Shown piece after piece: positions 51,376 to 59,955 of a stretch of 64,000 bases of DNA. Where the stretch lies: NCBI RefSeq assembly GCF_014216315.1, contig NZ_CP045702.1:6944001-7008000 (forward strand), in the 5' to 3' direction. Origin of the DNA: Streptomyces finlayi. Its GTDB lineage: Bacteria; Actinomycetota; Actinomycetes; Streptomycetales; Streptomycetaceae. The position numbers and the translations under genes are program-made. A model generated the notes under the pieces. That model worked only from the letters and a program-made list of their open reading frames with translations. It made no database searches and had not been told where the DNA came from. Position 1 is the stretch's first letter; each line of letters opens with the position of its first letter.

Positions 51376-52911
51376 ATGCTGTTCGACCGGCTCGCCCGTG
51401 TGTCCCTGGATGTCGCCGCGACGTCGGCACGGTCCCGGAAGGTCGCCCTGCTGGCCGGCCTGTTCCGGGACACCGCGCCGGACGACGTCCCGATCGTCAT
51501 CCCGTACCTCTCGGGCCGCCTCCCGCAGGGGCGGATCGGCATCGGCTGGAGCACCCTGGGCGCCCCGGTGCCGCCCGCGGCCGAGCCCAGCCTCACCGTC
51601 GCGGAGGTGGACGCCGAACTGACGGCCGTCGGCGCTCTGTCGGGCGCCGGTTCCCAGGCCGGCCGCCGGGAGGCCCTCCAACGGCTCCTCGGCGCCGCCA
51701 CGGCCGGTGAACAGCACTTCCTGCGGGCCCTGCTCACCGGTGAGGTGCGCCAGGGCGCCCTGGACGCGGTCGCCGCCGACGCGCTCGCCCAGGCCGCCGG
51801 GGCACCGCCCGAGGACGTACGCCGGGCGGTGATGCTCGCCGGGTCGCTGCAAGCGGTAGCCAGGGATCTGCTGGCGCGGGGCCCGGAGGCCCTCGGCGCG
51901 TTCCGGCTGACCGTGGGCCGCCCCGTCCTGCCGATGCTCGCGCACACCGCCCGCTCGGTCACCGAAGCGATCGACAAGCTCGGGTCCTGCGTCGTCGAGG
52001 AGAAGCTCGACGGCATCCGCGTCCAGGTGCACAGGCAAGGCGCCGAGGTCCGCCTCTACACCCGCACGCTCGACGACATCACCGAGCGCCTGCCGGAAAT
52101 CGCCGCGGCGGTACGCGACTTCCCCGGTGAACGGTTCGTTCTCGACGGCGAGGTGATCGCGCTCGGCACCGACGGCCGCCCCCGCCCCTTCCAGGAGACC
52201 GCCGCCCGGGTGGGCTCCCGGCGCGATGTGGCCGGGGCCGCGGCCACCGTCCCCGTCGTGCCCGTCCTGTTCGACGCGCTGTCCCTCGACGGCCGGGACC
52301 TGCTCGACCTTCCCTTCACCGAACGGCACTCCGCGCTGGCGGGACTCGTCCCGGAGCGGATGCGCGTCCGGCGCCTCGTCGTCGCCGGACCGGGCGGGAC
52401 ACGGGCGCGCGAAGCCGCCGAAGCCTTCCTCGCCGGCACGCTGGCGCGCGGCCACGAGGGTGTGGTCGTCAAGAGCCTCGACGCGCCCTACAGCGCCGGC
52501 CGGCGCGGAGCCTCCTGGCTGAAGGTGAAGCCGGTGCACACCCTGGACCTGGTGGTGCTCGCCGCCGAATGGGGACACGGGCGGCGGACGGGGAAGCTGT
52601 CCAACCTGCACCTCGGGGCGCGGGGGGCCGACGGCTCGTACGTCATGCTCGGCAAGACCTTCAAGGGGCTCACCGACTCCATGCTCGCCTGGCAGACCGA
52701 AAGGCTGAGGGAGCTGTCCACGGGCGACGACGGCCATGTGGTGACCGTCCGCCCCGAACTCGTCGTCGAGATCGCCTACGACGGACTCCAGCGCTCCACC
52801 CGCTATCCGGCGGGTGTCACTCTGCGGTTCGCCCGGGTGCTGAGCCACCGCGAGGACAAGCGGCCGGAAGAGGCGGACACCGTCGAAACGGTCCTCTCCC
52901 GGCAGAACTGA
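51376..52911 (+). CDS. ATP-dependent DNA ligase (LigB-type)
   Basis: 511 residues. N-terminal DNA-binding domain about 1-205; adenylation domain with the nucleophilic Lys in VVEEKLDGIRVQVHRQGAEV (about 217), RLYTRTLDDITERLPEIAAA (motif III region), FVLDGEVIALG and GHEGVVVKSLDAPYSAGRRG then ASWLKVKPVHTLDLVVLAAE (motifs IV-V). The OB-fold domain follows, with GLQRSTRYPAGVTLRFARVL (motif VI). It joins nicked DNA using ATP, probably in repair; the replicative ligase in actinobacteria is NAD-dependent LigA. The poly-G run lies directly before its start. Confidence 0.95.
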   Translation: MLFDRLARVSLDVAATSARSRKVALLAGLFRDTAPDDVPIVIPYLSGRLPQGRIGIGWSTLGAPVPPAAEPSLTVAEVDAELTAVGALSGAGSQAGRREALQRLLGAATAGEQHFLRALLTGEVRQGALDAVAADALAQAAGAPPEDVRRAVMLAGSLQAVARDLLARGPEALGAFRLTVGRPVLPMLAHTARSVTEAIDKLGSCVVEEKLDGIRVQVHRQGAEVRLYTRTLDDITERLPEIAAAVRDFPGERFVLDGEVIALGTDGRPRPFQETAARVGSRRDVAGAAATVPVVPVLFDALSLDGRDLLDLPFTERHSALAGLVPERMRVRRLVVAGPGGTRAREAAEAFLAGTLARGHEGVVVKSLDAPYSAGRRGASWLKVKPVHTLDLVVLAAEWGHGRRTGKLSNLHLGARGADGSYVMLGKTFKGLTDSMLAWQTERLRELSTGDDGHVVTVRPELVVEIAYDGLQRSTRYPAGVTLRFARVLSHREDKRPEEADTVETVLSRQN

Positions 52912-52941
52912 TCCGGACGGCACCCGCCGGGAGAGACCGCG

Positions 52942-54303
52942 TCAGTGGCGGATCACGGTCGCGGCCGTGTGCGCGCGGACCTGCTCAGGGCTGAGATAGG
53001 CGTCCGTGTACTCGAAGTCCTTCAGTGTCGCCGGACTGCGCAGCTGGAACCCGGTCCGTACGAAGTCGTCACCGGCGATCGCGTTCAGCATCCAGTTCGT
53101 CAGGACCCGGGTCTTGGCGACGTTCGTCCGCAGCGCCGACCAGTGGTAGCCGCGGGCCACCACCTGGGCGGGCAGGCCCTTCAGCTCGATGCCGAACGGT
53201 TTGGAGACGGCGTCCCGGCCGCCGAGGTCGACGACCAGGCCGAGGTCCTTGTGCTCGTACGGCACCAGCGGCATACCGCGCAGGGTCGCGATGAGGTTGT
53301 CGGCCATCGTGCGGCCCTGACGCATGGCGTGCTGGGCGGTGGGCGGGCAGACGGCCCCGTCGCCCTTCGCGAGATCGGGCACCGCGGCGGCGTCGCCGAG
53401 CGCGAAGACGCCGTCGGAGCCGCGCAGGGAGAGCTCGGGAGTCACCGCGAGGCGTCCGCGTACGGTCTCCGCGCCGAGGGCGGCGATCAGCGGGCTGGCC
53501 GCGACGCCCGCGGTCCAGATCAGGGTGCGGCAGGGCAGGACCCGGCCGTCGGTGAACGTCACCCGTTCCGCGGTCGCCTCGGCGATCGAGACGCCGAGCG
53601 AGACCTCGATGCCGCGCCTGCGCAGGATCTCCAGGGCGTCCAGGCCGAGCTTGTCCCCGAGTTCGGGCATGAGCTTGGGGGCGATGTCGATCAGATGCCA
53701 CTTGATGAGCTTCGGATCGAGCCGCGGATACTGCTTGAGAGCGTTGGTGGTGAGCCGTTGCAGACAGGCCGCCGTCTCGGTCCCCGCGTACCCTGCGCCG
53801 ACCACGACGAACTGGAGCCGGGAGGCCCGCTCCTCCTCGTCCTGGCTGGCATCGGCGAGATCGAGCTGCGCGATCACGTGGTCGCGGACGTACGCGGCCT
53901 CGGCGAGCGTCTTCATCCCCCGGGCGTGCTCGACGAGTCCGGGGATGTCGAAGGTCCGGGTGACGCTGCCGGCGGCGAGGACGATGTAGTCGTACGGCTC
54001 GTTCACGATCTCGTCAGTGATCTTGCGGACGACGCAGACCTTGGCGTCGGTGTCCACTCCGATGGCCCCGCCCGGGACGATCCGGGTGCGGTGGCGGCGG
54101 CTGCGGCGCAACGAAACGGCGACGGACTGGGGAGTCAGTACGCCGGCGGCGACCTGCGGCAGGAGTGGCAGATACAGCTGGTACGAGAACGGGGTGACGA
54201 GCGTGATCTCGGCTTCGCCGGGAACGAGCCTGCGCTCCAGCCGGCGTACGCACCCGACCCCGGCAAAGCCGGCGCCGACAACGAGAATCCTGGGTCGTGC
54301 CAC
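52942..54303 (-). CDS. ndh: Type II NADH dehydrogenase (NAD(P)/FAD-dependent oxidoreductase)
   Basis: 453 residues. The FAD-binding motif RILVVGAGFAGVGCVRRLER is at the N-terminus, and the NADH Rossmann motif is LQFVVVGAGYAGTETAACLQ (about 165). GVFALGDAAAVPDLAKGDGA then VCPPTAQHAMRQGRTMADNL contains the FAD-binding ALGDxA and the conserved AQxAxRQG. The C-terminal GYHWSALRTNVAKTRVLTNW is the amphipathic membrane anchor. It transfers electrons from NADH to menaquinone without proton pumping. It converges with the ligase gene 30 nt away. Confidence 0.92.
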   Translation of the reverse strand: MARPRILVVGAGFAGVGCVRRLERRLVPGEAEITLVTPFSYQLYLPLLPQVAAGVLTPQSVAVSLRRSRRHRTRIVPGGAIGVDTDAKVCVVRKITDEIVNEPYDYIVLAAGSVTRTFDIPGLVEHARGMKTLAEAAYVRDHVIAQLDLADASQDEEERASRLQFVVVGAGYAGTETAACLQRLTTNALKQYPRLDPKLIKWHLIDIAPKLMPELGDKLGLDALEILRRRGIEVSLGVSIAEATAERVTFTDGRVLPCRTLIWTAGVAASPLIAALGAETVRGRLAVTPELSLRGSDGVFALGDAAAVPDLAKGDGAVCPPTAQHAMRQGRTMADNLIATLRGMPLVPYEHKDLGLVVDLGGRDAVSKPFGIELKGLPAQVVARGYHWSALRTNVAKTRVLTNWMLNAIAGDDFVRTGFQLRSPATLKDFEYTDAYLSPEQVRAHTAATVIRH

Positions 54304-54529
54304 GGTGTGCGTCCCTTCTCGGGCTTCATAGGGTCCGGCAAACGGGGGGAGGCGTCGCGGGGCCGGGCAAACGCACGTCTGCGGCGTCGTCGTCGGTCAC
54401 CATGGCTCCGCCATGCTCGATCCTCCGCCTCGCAGTCGCACGCACCCGGCCCCGCTCCTTCTCCCACCCCCGCATGTCGCGGACCCTCTTACGCGGTTCT
54501 GTCCCCGCCTGCCCCTGATTCCGGGTGGG

Positions 54530-56356
54530 TCACGTCTCATCCTTACCGGCCGCATCCGAGTTCGCCTCCTGACGGCGCGGGGACCGCTCCGAGCCGTGCC
54601 CCTCGCCGTGCCATGTGTGCCAGAGCGCGGCATAGGCGCCGTCGGCCGCGACCAGAGCGGCGTGGGTGCCGAGTTCCGTGAGACGGCCGTCCTCCATGAC
54701 GGCCACCCGGTCGGCGTCATGGGCGGTCTGCAGCCGGTGGGCGATGGCGACGACGGTCCGCCCCTCGAGGACGGCGGCGAGCGCACGCTCCGTGTGCCGC
54801 GCGGTGCTCGGATCCAGGAGCGCGGTGGCCTCGTCGAGTATCAGCGTGTGCGGGTCGGCCAGCACGACGCGCGCCAGGGCGAGCTGCTGGGCCTGCGCGC
54901 CGTCCGGCCGATGGCTCCCGTGGCCCAGATCGGTGTCCAGACCGTCCGGCAGCTCGTCGGCCCACTCGGCGCCGACAGCGACGAGAGCCGCGCGCAGCTC
55001 GGCGTCGGTGGCGCGGGCGGAGGCGATGCGCAGGTTGTCGCGGACCGTCCCCAGGAACACGTGGTGCTCCTGGGTGACGAGAACGACGTGCCGTCGCAGC
55101 TGTTCGGCGTCCAGGCCTGCCACCGGGACCCGGCCCACCGTCACCGTGCCGGTGCGGGGTGTGTCCATGCCGGCCAGCAGCCTGCCCAGGGTCGTCTTGC
55201 CCGCGCCGGAGGGCCCGACGATCACCAGGCGCTCGCCGGGCCTGACCGTCAGGTCGACACCGTGCAGGACGTCGCTCCCCCCGGGGTACGCGTAGCGCAC
55301 ACCGGCCACCTCGATCCGGTCGTCGGCGGGTGCGGGGGACGCGGCCGACGGTGCCGGCGCGGCCGGGCCGATGCCCTCGACCCTGGCGAACGAGGCACTG
55401 CTGCTCTGCACCTGCTCCAGCTGCTGGAGGATGGTGTCCAGGGGCTGGGAGAGCTGGCGCAGGTACAGCGCCGACGCGACCACCGCACCGAGGCTCACCG
55501 TGCCGTGCTCGTGCAGCACCCCGCCGATCAGCAGGACACCGGCCACGGGAACGACGTACGAGATGTCCACGGCCGGGAAGAGCACGCTGCGGAGGAACAG
55601 TGTGCGGGTCCGGGTGGCGCGGCACTTCTCGATGTCCTCCCGGCAGGCCGCGATGCGGCGCTCCTGGAGTCCGAGGGCCTCGACGGTACGGGCTCCCGCG
55701 GCGGTGGCCGCGAGCTGCTCCGCGAGAGCCGAGTTGGCGGCGCCCTCGTCGAGGTACGCGCTGAGAGCGCGGCGCAGATACCAGCGGGCGGCGAACCAGA
55801 TGCCGAGCAGGCCCAGCACTCCGCACGCGCCGAGCAGCGGGTCGAGCACGAACACCGCACCCAGGATGAACACCGCCTGGACGCCTGCGATGAGAACCTC
55901 GGGCCCGGCGTCCCGGAGTGTCGCGCCGACCGCGGCGACATCGGTGGTGCCCCGGGTCATCAGGTCGCCGGTCCCGGCCCGCTCGACCGCCGCGGCGGGC
56001 AGCGCGAGCGCCCGTTCGGTGAACTCCTCGCGGATGCGGGCGAGCGTCCGCTCGCCGAAGCGGTGGCCGACGTGACCGGCGTAACGCGCCAGGACGAGCT
56101 GTACCAGCGCGAATCCGAGCATGGTGAGGGCGAGGCGGTCCACCGCCGCCACTCCACCCCCTGACCTGACCTCGTCGATGATGCGGCCGAGCAGCCAGGG
56201 TCCGACGAGACCCGCGCCGGCGGCCAGCGCGTTGAGGCCGATCATGACGGCGAAGGCACGACCGTCGAGCCGGATCAGCCGGAGCGCCGCCCCGCGTACC
56301 GCGGACGGTCCGGCTATGGGCAGGGTGAGGGGAGCGGACGGTGAGTCGGCGGTCAT
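54530..56356 (-). CDS. ABC exporter half-transporter, intact Walker A, degenerate signature (pair A)
   Basis: 608 residues: six membrane segments (about 1-320) and an NBD. Walker A LVIVGPSGAGKTTLGRLLAG, Walker B THTLILDEATALLD region, and H-loop VVAIAHRLQTAHDAD are intact. The LSGGQ signature is replaced: the segment before LALARVVLADP reads HRPDGAQAQQ. Its partner, encoded immediately upstream, has the opposite defect, so one composite ATP site would be catalytic. The start overlaps the partner's stop by 4 nt. Substrate unknown; heterodimeric multidrug or peptide export is typical. Close paralogue of the gene at 58174. Confidence 0.92.
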   Translation of the reverse strand: MTADSPSAPLTLPIAGPSAVRGAALRLIRLDGRAFAVMIGLNALAAGAGLVGPWLLGRIIDEVRSGGGVAAVDRLALTMLGFALVQLVLARYAGHVGHRFGERTLARIREEFTERALALPAAAVERAGTGDLMTRGTTDVAAVGATLRDAGPEVLIAGVQAVFILGAVFVLDPLLGACGVLGLLGIWFAARWYLRRALSAYLDEGAANSALAEQLAATAAGARTVEALGLQERRIAACREDIEKCRATRTRTLFLRSVLFPAVDISYVVPVAGVLLIGGVLHEHGTVSLGAVVASALYLRQLSQPLDTILQQLEQVQSSSASFARVEGIGPAAPAPSAASPAPADDRIEVAGVRYAYPGGSDVLHGVDLTVRPGERLVIVGPSGAGKTTLGRLLAGMDTPRTGTVTVGRVPVAGLDAEQLRRHVVLVTQEHHVFLGTVRDNLRIASARATDAELRAALVAVGAEWADELPDGLDTDLGHGSHRPDGAQAQQLALARVVLADPHTLILDEATALLDPSTARHTERALAAVLEGRTVVAIAHRLQTAHDADRVAVMEDGRLTELGTHAALVAADGAYAALWHTWHGEGHGSERSPRRQEANSDAAGKDET

Positions 56357-58110
56357 CGCACGGCCTTCCGGAGCGGCGGGACGGTTCCTTCGCCGGCGGG
56401 ACCGTCGTCCTCGTGGTCCATGCCCCGCGACACCAGGAGCCGGTAGCCGGGCTGCCGCTCCAGGAGTTCGCGATGGCTTCCGGTGTCCACGACGGAACCG
56501 TCGGCCAGGTAGTGCACGGTGTCCGCCTGGTCCAGGAGGAGTGGTGACGTGCTGGTCACGACCGTGGTGCGTCCGGACCGTGCGGAGCGGAGCCGGCTCG
56601 CGACGGCCGCCTCGGTGTGCGCGTCGAGGGCCGAGGTGGGCTCGACCGCCAGGAGCACTTCGGGATCGGCCAGCAGGGCCCGGACCAGCCGGACGCGCTG
56701 ACGCCGGCCGCCGGAGAGGTTGCGGCCCTGCGCGTCCACACGCGAATCGAGCCCGTCGGGCAGGCCGCTCACGATGTCCTGTGCCATGGCCGCGTGGACG
56801 GCGCGGCCGATGGCCTCCTCGTCCCGGTCCCGGGTCCCGCAGATGACCTCGCGCAGCGGGCCGGCGAACAGGTCGGCCTCGTTGTCGGCGACGAGGATCC
56901 GGCGGCGCACCTGCGTCAGGTCGATCTCGTCGAGGCGGATCGCGCCCCAGGTCGCGGCCGAGTCGGTGAACCGGCCCAGGCGGTCTACCACCGCCGCGGA
57001 ATCGGACGGCCGGGCGCTGACCAGTGCGGTCAGCCTGCCCGGTGCCACCTCGACGCCGGATCGCGGATCACACAGCGTGGACGGTGCGCCGGGTCCGTCC
57101 ACCGCGTTCCCGCCCACGGAATCGGGTTCCAGGGTCAGGAAACGTACGACCCTGCGGGCGGCGACCAGTCCACGGCTGAGGTCGTAACCGCCCTCGATGA
57201 AGAACGAGACCGGCACCACGAGCACCGTGGCGTACCCGTAGACCGCGACCAACTCACCCACGGTGATGTCCCCTTGAGCGGCCATGCGGGCCGCCAGCCA
57301 GGTCACCGTCCCGAGGAACAAGGTCGGAAGTCCCACGCCGAGCGCCTGGATCCAGCTGGTCACCGTGCCGACGCGGTACCCCTCCTCCCGCACGGCGCGC
57401 GAGCCGTCCCGGTAGCGCTCGGCGTACACCTCCTTGCCGCCGATGCCGTTGAGGACGCGCAGCCCTTTGACGATGTCCTCGAACCGGGCGGCGAGTTCAC
57501 CCTGCCGCTGCCGGTACGTCGTCTCGACGCCCTGGAGCCGCCCCAGCAGCGGACCGACCAGCACCGCGAGCAGGGGCACACCGAGCAGCACCACGGCGGC
57601 GAGCAGAGGCGAGACGGCCAGCAGCAGCACGGCCACGACGACATAGGCGAGGACCGCGCCGACCCCGGGGCCGGTGATGGTCAGCGTGCCGGCGATCACG
57701 CCGACGTCGCCGAACCCGATCGTGACGACTTCCCCGGCCGTGGCCCGGCGCGGCAGAGCCCCGCCCAGCCTGGTCGCCTGCCTGACCACGACCTGCACCG
57801 AACGGAAGGCGGCGTCCATCCGCACCCTGGTCATCGTGCGGTGCCTCATGATGCCGATCCACGCGTTCAGCACCCCCACGCCGAACAACGCGGCCACCCA
57901 GCCGGCCAGCACGGACCACCGACCCGGCTCCAGGCCGTCGTCGATGGCACGTGACAGCAGGTAGGGGGGCAGCGTCAGGCAGACCATCCAGGTGCTGCCG
58001 AGCAGCGCACCGGCGGCGGCCCGGCGGCGCTGACTGGTGACCAGCCACCACAGATACCGCCCGGCGCTGCGACAGTCCGGCGTCCCCAACGTCGTGTTCG
58101 AATCCTTCAC
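56353..58110 (-). CDS. ABC exporter half-transporter, Walker A lost, intact signature (pair A)
   Basis: 585 residues from GTG 58108-58110; an in-frame ATG at 58143 is possible and neither has a good ribosome-binding site. Membrane domain about 20-310. In the NBD the Walker A position reads ALVSARPSDSAAVVDRLG, with no GxxGxGK. The signature NLSGGRRQRVRLVRALLADP is intact. Walker B is LLAVEPTSALD, lacking the Asp, and the H-loop His is absent (TVVTSTSPLLLDQAD). It can only contribute LSGGR to its partner's ATP site. It precedes that partner in the same operon. Confidence 0.9.
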   Translation of the reverse strand: MKDSNTTLGTPDCRSAGRYLWWLVTSQRRRAAAGALLGSTWMVCLTLPPYLLSRAIDDGLEPGRWSVLAGWVAALFGVGVLNAWIGIMRHRTMTRVRMDAAFRSVQVVVRQATRLGGALPRRATAGEVVTIGFGDVGVIAGTLTITGPGVGAVLAYVVVAVLLLAVSPLLAAVVLLGVPLLAVLVGPLLGRLQGVETTYRQRQGELAARFEDIVKGLRVLNGIGGKEVYAERYRDGSRAVREEGYRVGTVTSWIQALGVGLPTLFLGTVTWLAARMAAQGDITVGELVAVYGYATVLVVPVSFFIEGGYDLSRGLVAARRVVRFLTLEPDSVGGNAVDGPGAPSTLCDPRSGVEVAPGRLTALVSARPSDSAAVVDRLGRFTDSAATWGAIRLDEIDLTQVRRRILVADNEADLFAGPLREVICGTRDRDEEAIGRAVHAAMAQDIVSGLPDGLDSRVDAQGRNLSGGRRQRVRLVRALLADPEVLLAVEPTSALDAHTEAAVASRLRSARSGRTTVVTSTSPLLLDQADTVHYLADGSVVDTGSHRELLERQPGYRLLVSRGMDHEDDGPAGEGTVPPLRKAVR

Positions 58111-58173
58111 CCGCCACACAGTAGTGAGAACGAGGATCGGCACGGCCGTCGGCTTCGGGGCCGGTGACCCGGC

Positions 58174-59955
58174 TCAGCCGTGCCAGGACCGCCACAGCGC
58201 CGCGTACGCGCCGTCGGCGGCCACCAGCTCGTCGTGGCTGCCCAGTTCACTGATGCGGCCGCTCTCCACGACCGCGATCACATCGGCGTCGTGCGCGGTG
58301 TGCAGCCGGTGCGCGATCGCCACCACCGTGCGGCCTTCCAGCACCTTGGCCAGCGAGCGCTCCAGATGCCTCGCCGCGCGCGGATCCAGCAGTGAGGTGG
58401 CCTCGTCCAGCACCAGCGTGTGCGGATCGGCGAGCACCAGCCGGGCCAGCGCGATCTGCTGCGCCTGCGCCGGGGTCAGCGCCAGCGCGCCCGAACCGAC
58501 CTCGGTGTCGAGCCCCTTGTCGAGGGCCTTCGCCCAGCCGTCGGCGTCGACCGCGGCGAGTGACGACCACAGCTCGGCGTCATCGGCTCCGGTGCGGGCC
58601 AGCAGCAGGTTGTCCCGCAGCGAACCCACGAAGACGTGATGCTCCTGATTGACCAGGGCGACATGTTCGCGTACCCGCTCCGCCGTCATCCGCGACAACT
58701 CCGCGCCGCCCAGCGTCACTTCGCCCGTACGGGGTGCGTAGATCCCGGCCAGCAGCCGGCCCAGCGTCGACTTGCCGGCGCCCGACGGGCCGACGAGCGC
58801 CAGCCGCGTACCCGGAGCCACGTCCAGCGTCACCTTGTGCAGGACGTCGACCCCGGCCCGGTAGCCGAAGTGCACCTCGTCGGCCCGGACCGCGCGGCCG
58901 TCCGGGCCGATCTCGTCGTCGCCCGCGTCCGGCTCGATCTCGCGTACGCCGACGAGCCGGGCCAGCGAGACCTGGGCGACCTGCAACTCGTCGTACCAGC
59001 GCAGGATCAGACCGATCGGGTCGACCATCATCTGTGCCAGCAACGCGCCCGTCGTCAGCTGACCGACGGTGAGCCACCCCTCCAGCACGAACCAGCCACC
59101 GAGCATCAGCACGGCGCCGAGGATCGTCACGTACGTGGCGTTGATGACGGGGAAGAGCACCGAGCGCAGGAACAGCGTGTACCGCTCCCAGGCCGTCCAC
59201 TCCTTGATCCGCCGGTCCGACAGCGCGACCCGGCGGGCCCCCAGACGGTGCGCCTCCACCGTCCGGCCCGCGTCGACGGTCTCGGCGAGCATCGCCGCGA
59301 CGGACGCGTATCCGGCGGCCTCCGAGCGGTACGCCGAAGGCGCCCGCCGGAAGTACCAGCGGCAGCCGACGATCAGGACCGGCAGCGCGACCAGCACGGC
59401 CAGGGCCAGCGGCGGGGCCGTCACGGTGAGTGCGCCGAGCAGCAGCCCCGCCCACACCACGCCGATCGCCAGCTGCGGCACGGCCTCACGCATCGCGTTC
59501 GCGAGCCGGTCGATGTCCGTGGTGATCCTGGACAGCAGATCGCCCGTCCCGGCCCGTTCCAGGACACCCGGCGGCAGCCCGACCGACCGTACGAGGAAGT
59601 CCTCGCGCAGGTCGGCGAGCATTTTCTCGCCGAGCATCGCACCGCGCAGCCGCATGGTCCGTGTGAACACGGTCTGGACGACGAGCGCCACCGCGAACAC
59701 CGTCGCGGTGCGCTCCAGGTGGAGGTCGGTGACCCCGTTCGACAGGTCCTCGACCAGCCCGCCCAGCAGATACGGACCGGTGATCGAGGCGATCACCGCG
59801 ACGGCGTTCACCGCGATGAGCGCGGCGAACGCCTTGCGGTGACGCCGCATCAGGTCGCGTACGTAGCCGCGCACGGTCGTCGGTGTGCCGACCGGCAGGG
59901 TCGTCGCCGACTCCGGGGCGGCCGGGTCGTACGCCGGTGGTGCGACGCCGATCAT
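58174..59955 (-). CDS. ABC exporter half-transporter, intact Walker A, degenerate signature (pair B)
   Basis: 593 residues: membrane domain about 40-330 and an NBD. Walker A ALVGPSGAGKSTLGRLLAGI, Q-loop region VALVNQEHHVFVGSLRDN, Walker B TLVLDEATSLLDP and H-loop VVAIAHRLHTAHDADVIAVV are intact. The signature position reads ALALTPAQAQQIALARLVLA instead of LSGGQ. It starts within the stop of the upstream partner (4-nt overlap) and ends 63 nt before pair A begins. Close paralogue of the gene at 54530. Confidence 0.93.
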   Translation of the reverse strand: MIGVAPPAYDPAAPESATTLPVGTPTTVRGYVRDLMRRHRKAFAALIAVNAVAVIASITGPYLLGGLVEDLSNGVTDLHLERTATVFAVALVVQTVFTRTMRLRGAMLGEKMLADLREDFLVRSVGLPPGVLERAGTGDLLSRITTDIDRLANAMREAVPQLAIGVVWAGLLLGALTVTAPPLALAVLVALPVLIVGCRWYFRRAPSAYRSEAAGYASVAAMLAETVDAGRTVEAHRLGARRVALSDRRIKEWTAWERYTLFLRSVLFPVINATYVTILGAVLMLGGWFVLEGWLTVGQLTTGALLAQMMVDPIGLILRWYDELQVAQVSLARLVGVREIEPDAGDDEIGPDGRAVRADEVHFGYRAGVDVLHKVTLDVAPGTRLALVGPSGAGKSTLGRLLAGIYAPRTGEVTLGGAELSRMTAERVREHVALVNQEHHVFVGSLRDNLLLARTGADDAELWSSLAAVDADGWAKALDKGLDTEVGSGALALTPAQAQQIALARLVLADPHTLVLDEATSLLDPRAARHLERSLAKVLEGRTVVAIAHRLHTAHDADVIAVVESGRISELGSHDELVAADGAYAALWRSWHG